Shown: one piece after another, positions 6,173 through 7,388 of the stretch
Layout of the letters: each line of letters starts with the position of its first letter
Numbering within the stretch: the stretch's first letter is position 1
Source: Candidatus Zixiibacteriota bacterium
Lineage (GTDB): Bacteria > Zixibacteria > MSB-5A5 > JAABVY01
Length of the DNA stretch: 7,388 nt
Direction of reading: 5' to 3'
NCBI GenBank assembly: GCA_011777135.1
Contig: JAABVY010000052.1
Location: 976-8,363, forward strand
The notes under the pieces: model-generated
Told to the model about the DNA's origin: nothing
The model's input: the letters and a program-made list of their open reading frames with translations, nothing else
The model's database searches: none
Program-made: the position numbers and the translations under genes

Positions 6173-6469
6173 ATGGGTTATGCAGGTGGTGCGGCGGGCG
6201 GCGCCGCGGCTGCAGCCGCGGCAGCAATTGCCAATGCGATAAAATCTTCCGGGGCTATTGTCAGTTTGGAGCCGGAAGAGTTTCAGAGAATATTATCCAG
6301 GTCCGATGATCCGGTGATTGTTCATACTCGTGCCGGATGGCCGAAGAAAACAGACCGCTATTTAACATCTTATAAAGGGCTGTTTTTCTATACTAAGTCC
6401 GACAAGCCTCTTATGCTGCCGAGCGGCGCCGAGGTCGTAGAATCAAAAAAGATCTGGATACCGGGGTAA
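6173..6469 (+). CDS. Small Ala/Gly-rich N-terminus protein, conserved-hypothetical type
   Basis: A 98-aa protein with a clear ribosome site (AGGAG, 6162-6166, 6 nt before the ATG). Residues 2-23 are almost only Gly and Ala, with eight alanines in a row (11-18) leading into IANAIK, which could be a membrane-inserting or packing helix; there is no typical signal-peptide Lys/Arg start and no lipobox. Residues 28-98 form a compact mixed domain: AIVSLEPEEFQRIL, DPVIVHTRAGW, YLTSYKGLFFYTKS and a final KKIWIPG. The YLTSYKGLxFxTKS and KKIWIPG stretches remind me of small unannotated proteins in several bacterial phyla, but I cannot name a family or function. The Ala codons are mixed (GCC, GCG, GCT, GCA), consistent with a translated gene, and contain a 20-bp palindrome. 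It ends before a hairpin at 6485-6515 and appears to be its own unit. Confidence 0.82.
   Translation: MGYAGGAAGGAAAAAAAAIANAIKSSGAIVSLEPEEFQRILSRSDDPVIVHTRAGWPKKTDRYLTSYKGLFFYTKSDKPLMLPSGAEVVESKKIWIPG
6203..6222. repeat. 20-bp perfect palindrome within the poly-Ala codons
   Basis: GCCGCGGCTGCAGCCGCGGC reads identically on both strands, beginning 30 nt after the start codon of the 98-aa gene. It is far more GC-rich than its surroundings. In mRNA it could fold back or pair between two transcripts; as DNA it could be a binding site. It may also be a simple by-product of Ala-repeat codons, since GCN repeats readily form near-palindromes. Confidence 0.6.
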
Positions 6470-6484
6470 TACAAATTGAAGTAT

Positions 6485-6515
6485 ATGGCAGAATCTAGAA
6501 TATGGGTTCTGCCAT
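6485..6515 (+). terminator. Hairpin after the small Ala-rich gene, probable weak terminator
   Basis: TGGCAGAATC (6486-6495) pairs with GGTTCTGCCA (6505-6514), ten pairs including one G-U, extended by the outer A6485-T6515, around a 9-nt loop. It begins 15 nt after the stop codon. Only ATTTGC follows, so the U-tract is poor; it could act as a 3'-end stabiliser rather than a true rho-independent terminator. The remaining sequence up to 6603 shows nothing else beyond the next ribosome site. Confidence 0.45.
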
Positions 6516-6603
6516 TTGCAGATTCATCAACTTATCATTTCAGCAACTTCAGATTATTTCCACCGTAAATAAGATTATCAGCAGAAACAGAAAGAGGTTT
6601 TGC

Positions 6604-7388
6604 ATGCAGAAGTTGATATTGGTATTGGCCGCAATTGTTATTGCGGTATTTTTATTGATTAATTCTCTCTCCGCGGAAAAAATCGAAAGGGTGAAACTGA
6701 TCAAGGATGTTCGGCAGCTGGCTGAAGTTATCGAATCTGCCCACCCCGATCCATATATAAGAGGCGGCGGTAAAATAGCTTTCCACAGAACCTTCCAGAA
6801 CATATTAAATGGAATACCTGCTGATGGTATGAACAGGGATGAATTCTACAGGCTGATCAGCCCCCTGATCGCGGGTGTGGGAGATATGCATACCTGGATG
6901 AACGCGCCATATGATCATAATTGGCTGACGGGCCCATGGGGTATTCCATTATATTTCAAGATAGTCGACAGTTCGCTGTATGTGGCCGGAGTGCCGGATC
7001 AATCGCAGCGCGGTCTTCTGGGTTCGGTTCTGGTCTCTGTCGAAGGCGTGCCATTTGAAGAACTGCTGGAGCGCAATAGAAATAGGATAGGTGCAGAAAA
7101 TACATATTCCGTTTTGCGGGATATGGCGAAAACCGGAATATTAATTCAGGGCAAGTATCTGGAGCATCTTCTTCCGGAGTGGCAAGATAAGAAACATTTA
7201 AATGTTGTCCTCAGGAATGCTGAAGGTGTCGAGAAGGATTACAAGCTCGATATTCCCTCCTCCTTGACCCTGCGGAGTATGATAACATTCAGATCGGAAT
7301 TCGAGTTGCCTTCCCGTGACCGTATAGATTTTGTATATGAATTTTTGGATCCGAATAGAGAGACTGCTCTTCTGGTTGTGGATGGGAT
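6604..7388 (+). CDS. Secreted S41 (C-terminal processing peptidase-like) family protein, N-terminal part, 3'-truncated by window
   Basis: The ATG at 6604 follows AGAGG (6593-6597) by 6 nt and opens a frame that stays open to the window end (261 codons visible). Residues 1-24 form a Sec signal peptide with a likely cut after SLSA, before Glu25; no lipobox Cys is present. The mature start matches the helical N-terminal region of secreted S41-type proteins: ESAHPDPYI (44-52), DEFYRLISPLI (79-89) and GDMHTWM (93-99), the usual GDxHT motif. A PDZ-like segment follows (about 113-154; GIPLYF, then LGSVLVSVEGVPFEEL). The Ser/Lys catalytic domain should lie beyond the window edge, so activity cannot be judged. 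It would act in the periplasm or outside the cell. A catalytically dead S41-like protein remains possible. Confidence 0.83.
   Translation, partial: MQKLILVLAAIVIAVFLLINSLSAEKIERVKLIKDVRQLAEVIESAHPDPYIRGGGKIAFHRTFQNILNGIPADGMNRDEFYRLISPLIAGVGDMHTWMNAPYDHNWLTGPWGIPLYFKIVDSSLYVAGVPDQSQRGLLGSVLVSVEGVPFEELLERNRNRIGAENTYSVLRDMAKTGILIQGKYLEHLLPEWQDKKHLNVVLRNAEGVEKDYKLDIPSSLTLRSMITFRSEFELPSRDRIDFVYEFLDPNRETALLVVDG

Noticed and set aside
6045..6227. Minus-strand 60-codon frame ending in a helix-like KKDQNELNALGAALRKILDL
   Set aside because: The C-terminal part looks protein-like, but there is no Shine-Dalgarno, and the N-terminal half overlaps the start of the 98-aa gene in antisense. Too weak to call; a decayed remnant cannot be excluded.
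6549..6803. 84-codon minus-strand frame over the start of the S41-type gene
   Set aside because: Antisense to a clear signal peptide and S41 N-terminal region with its own ribosome site.
1..7388. Search for CRISPR arrays, tRNA or rRNA genes, insertion sequences and attachment sites
   Set aside because: No spaced direct repeats, cloverleaf, transposase or flanking duplications were seen; the window is gene-dense and chromosomal in character.

Overview
This is a 7.4-kb stretch of a diderm (Gram-negative-type) bacterial chromosome of moderate GC. A lipoprotein signal, Sec signal peptides and an FtsEX-EnvC cell-separation module all imply an outer envelope with periplasm. The overall flavour (M16 protease, YCF48-type propeller lipoprotein, S41-type secreted protein) suggests the FCB/candidate-phylum part of the tree, but the phylum cannot be fixed from this window. 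Nothing here looks like a phage, insertion sequence, CRISPR array or RNA gene.

Layout. Positions 1-1134 (+) hold the 3' part of an M16 zinc-peptidase gene, whose catalytic HxxEH lies upstream of the window. A strong hairpin plus T-tract at 1172-1203 separates it from a convergent four-gene minus-strand operon, read right to left: ftsE-like (4998-4306), ftsX (4302-3460), envC-like (3467-2364) and holB (2314-1223). The first three genes are separated by 3 nt or overlap by 8 nt; holB follows after 49 nt. A 45-nt divergent region (4999-5043) leads to three plus-strand genes: a seven-bladed YCF48-like lipoprotein (5044-5988), a 98-aa Ala/Gly-rich small protein (6173-6469), and the N-terminal part of a secreted S41-type protein (6604 to the window edge).

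How the genes fit together. FtsE (cytoplasmic ATPase), FtsX (four-pass membrane protein with a periplasmic loop) and EnvC (periplasmic coiled coil plus a dead LytM domain) form the known system that switches on cell-wall amidases at the division septum. Here they share a transcription unit with the clamp-loader subunit delta prime. The propeller lipoprotein, S41-type protein and M16 protease are envelope or secretion functions, with no sequence evidence that ties them to the operon.

The most noteworthy observation is that this FtsE-like protein has substitutions at three ABC-ATPase key positions at once: signature LSGGQ reads LSWGE, the Walker B catalytic Glu is Gln, and the switch His is Phe. 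Walker A is intact. This predicts an ATP-binding but hydrolysis-poor FtsE, unlike the textbook mechanism. Secondary items are the orphan Ala-rich small protein and a perfect 20-bp palindrome in its poly-alanine codons. I do not see a clearly new multi-gene system beyond this variant FtsEX-EnvC module.
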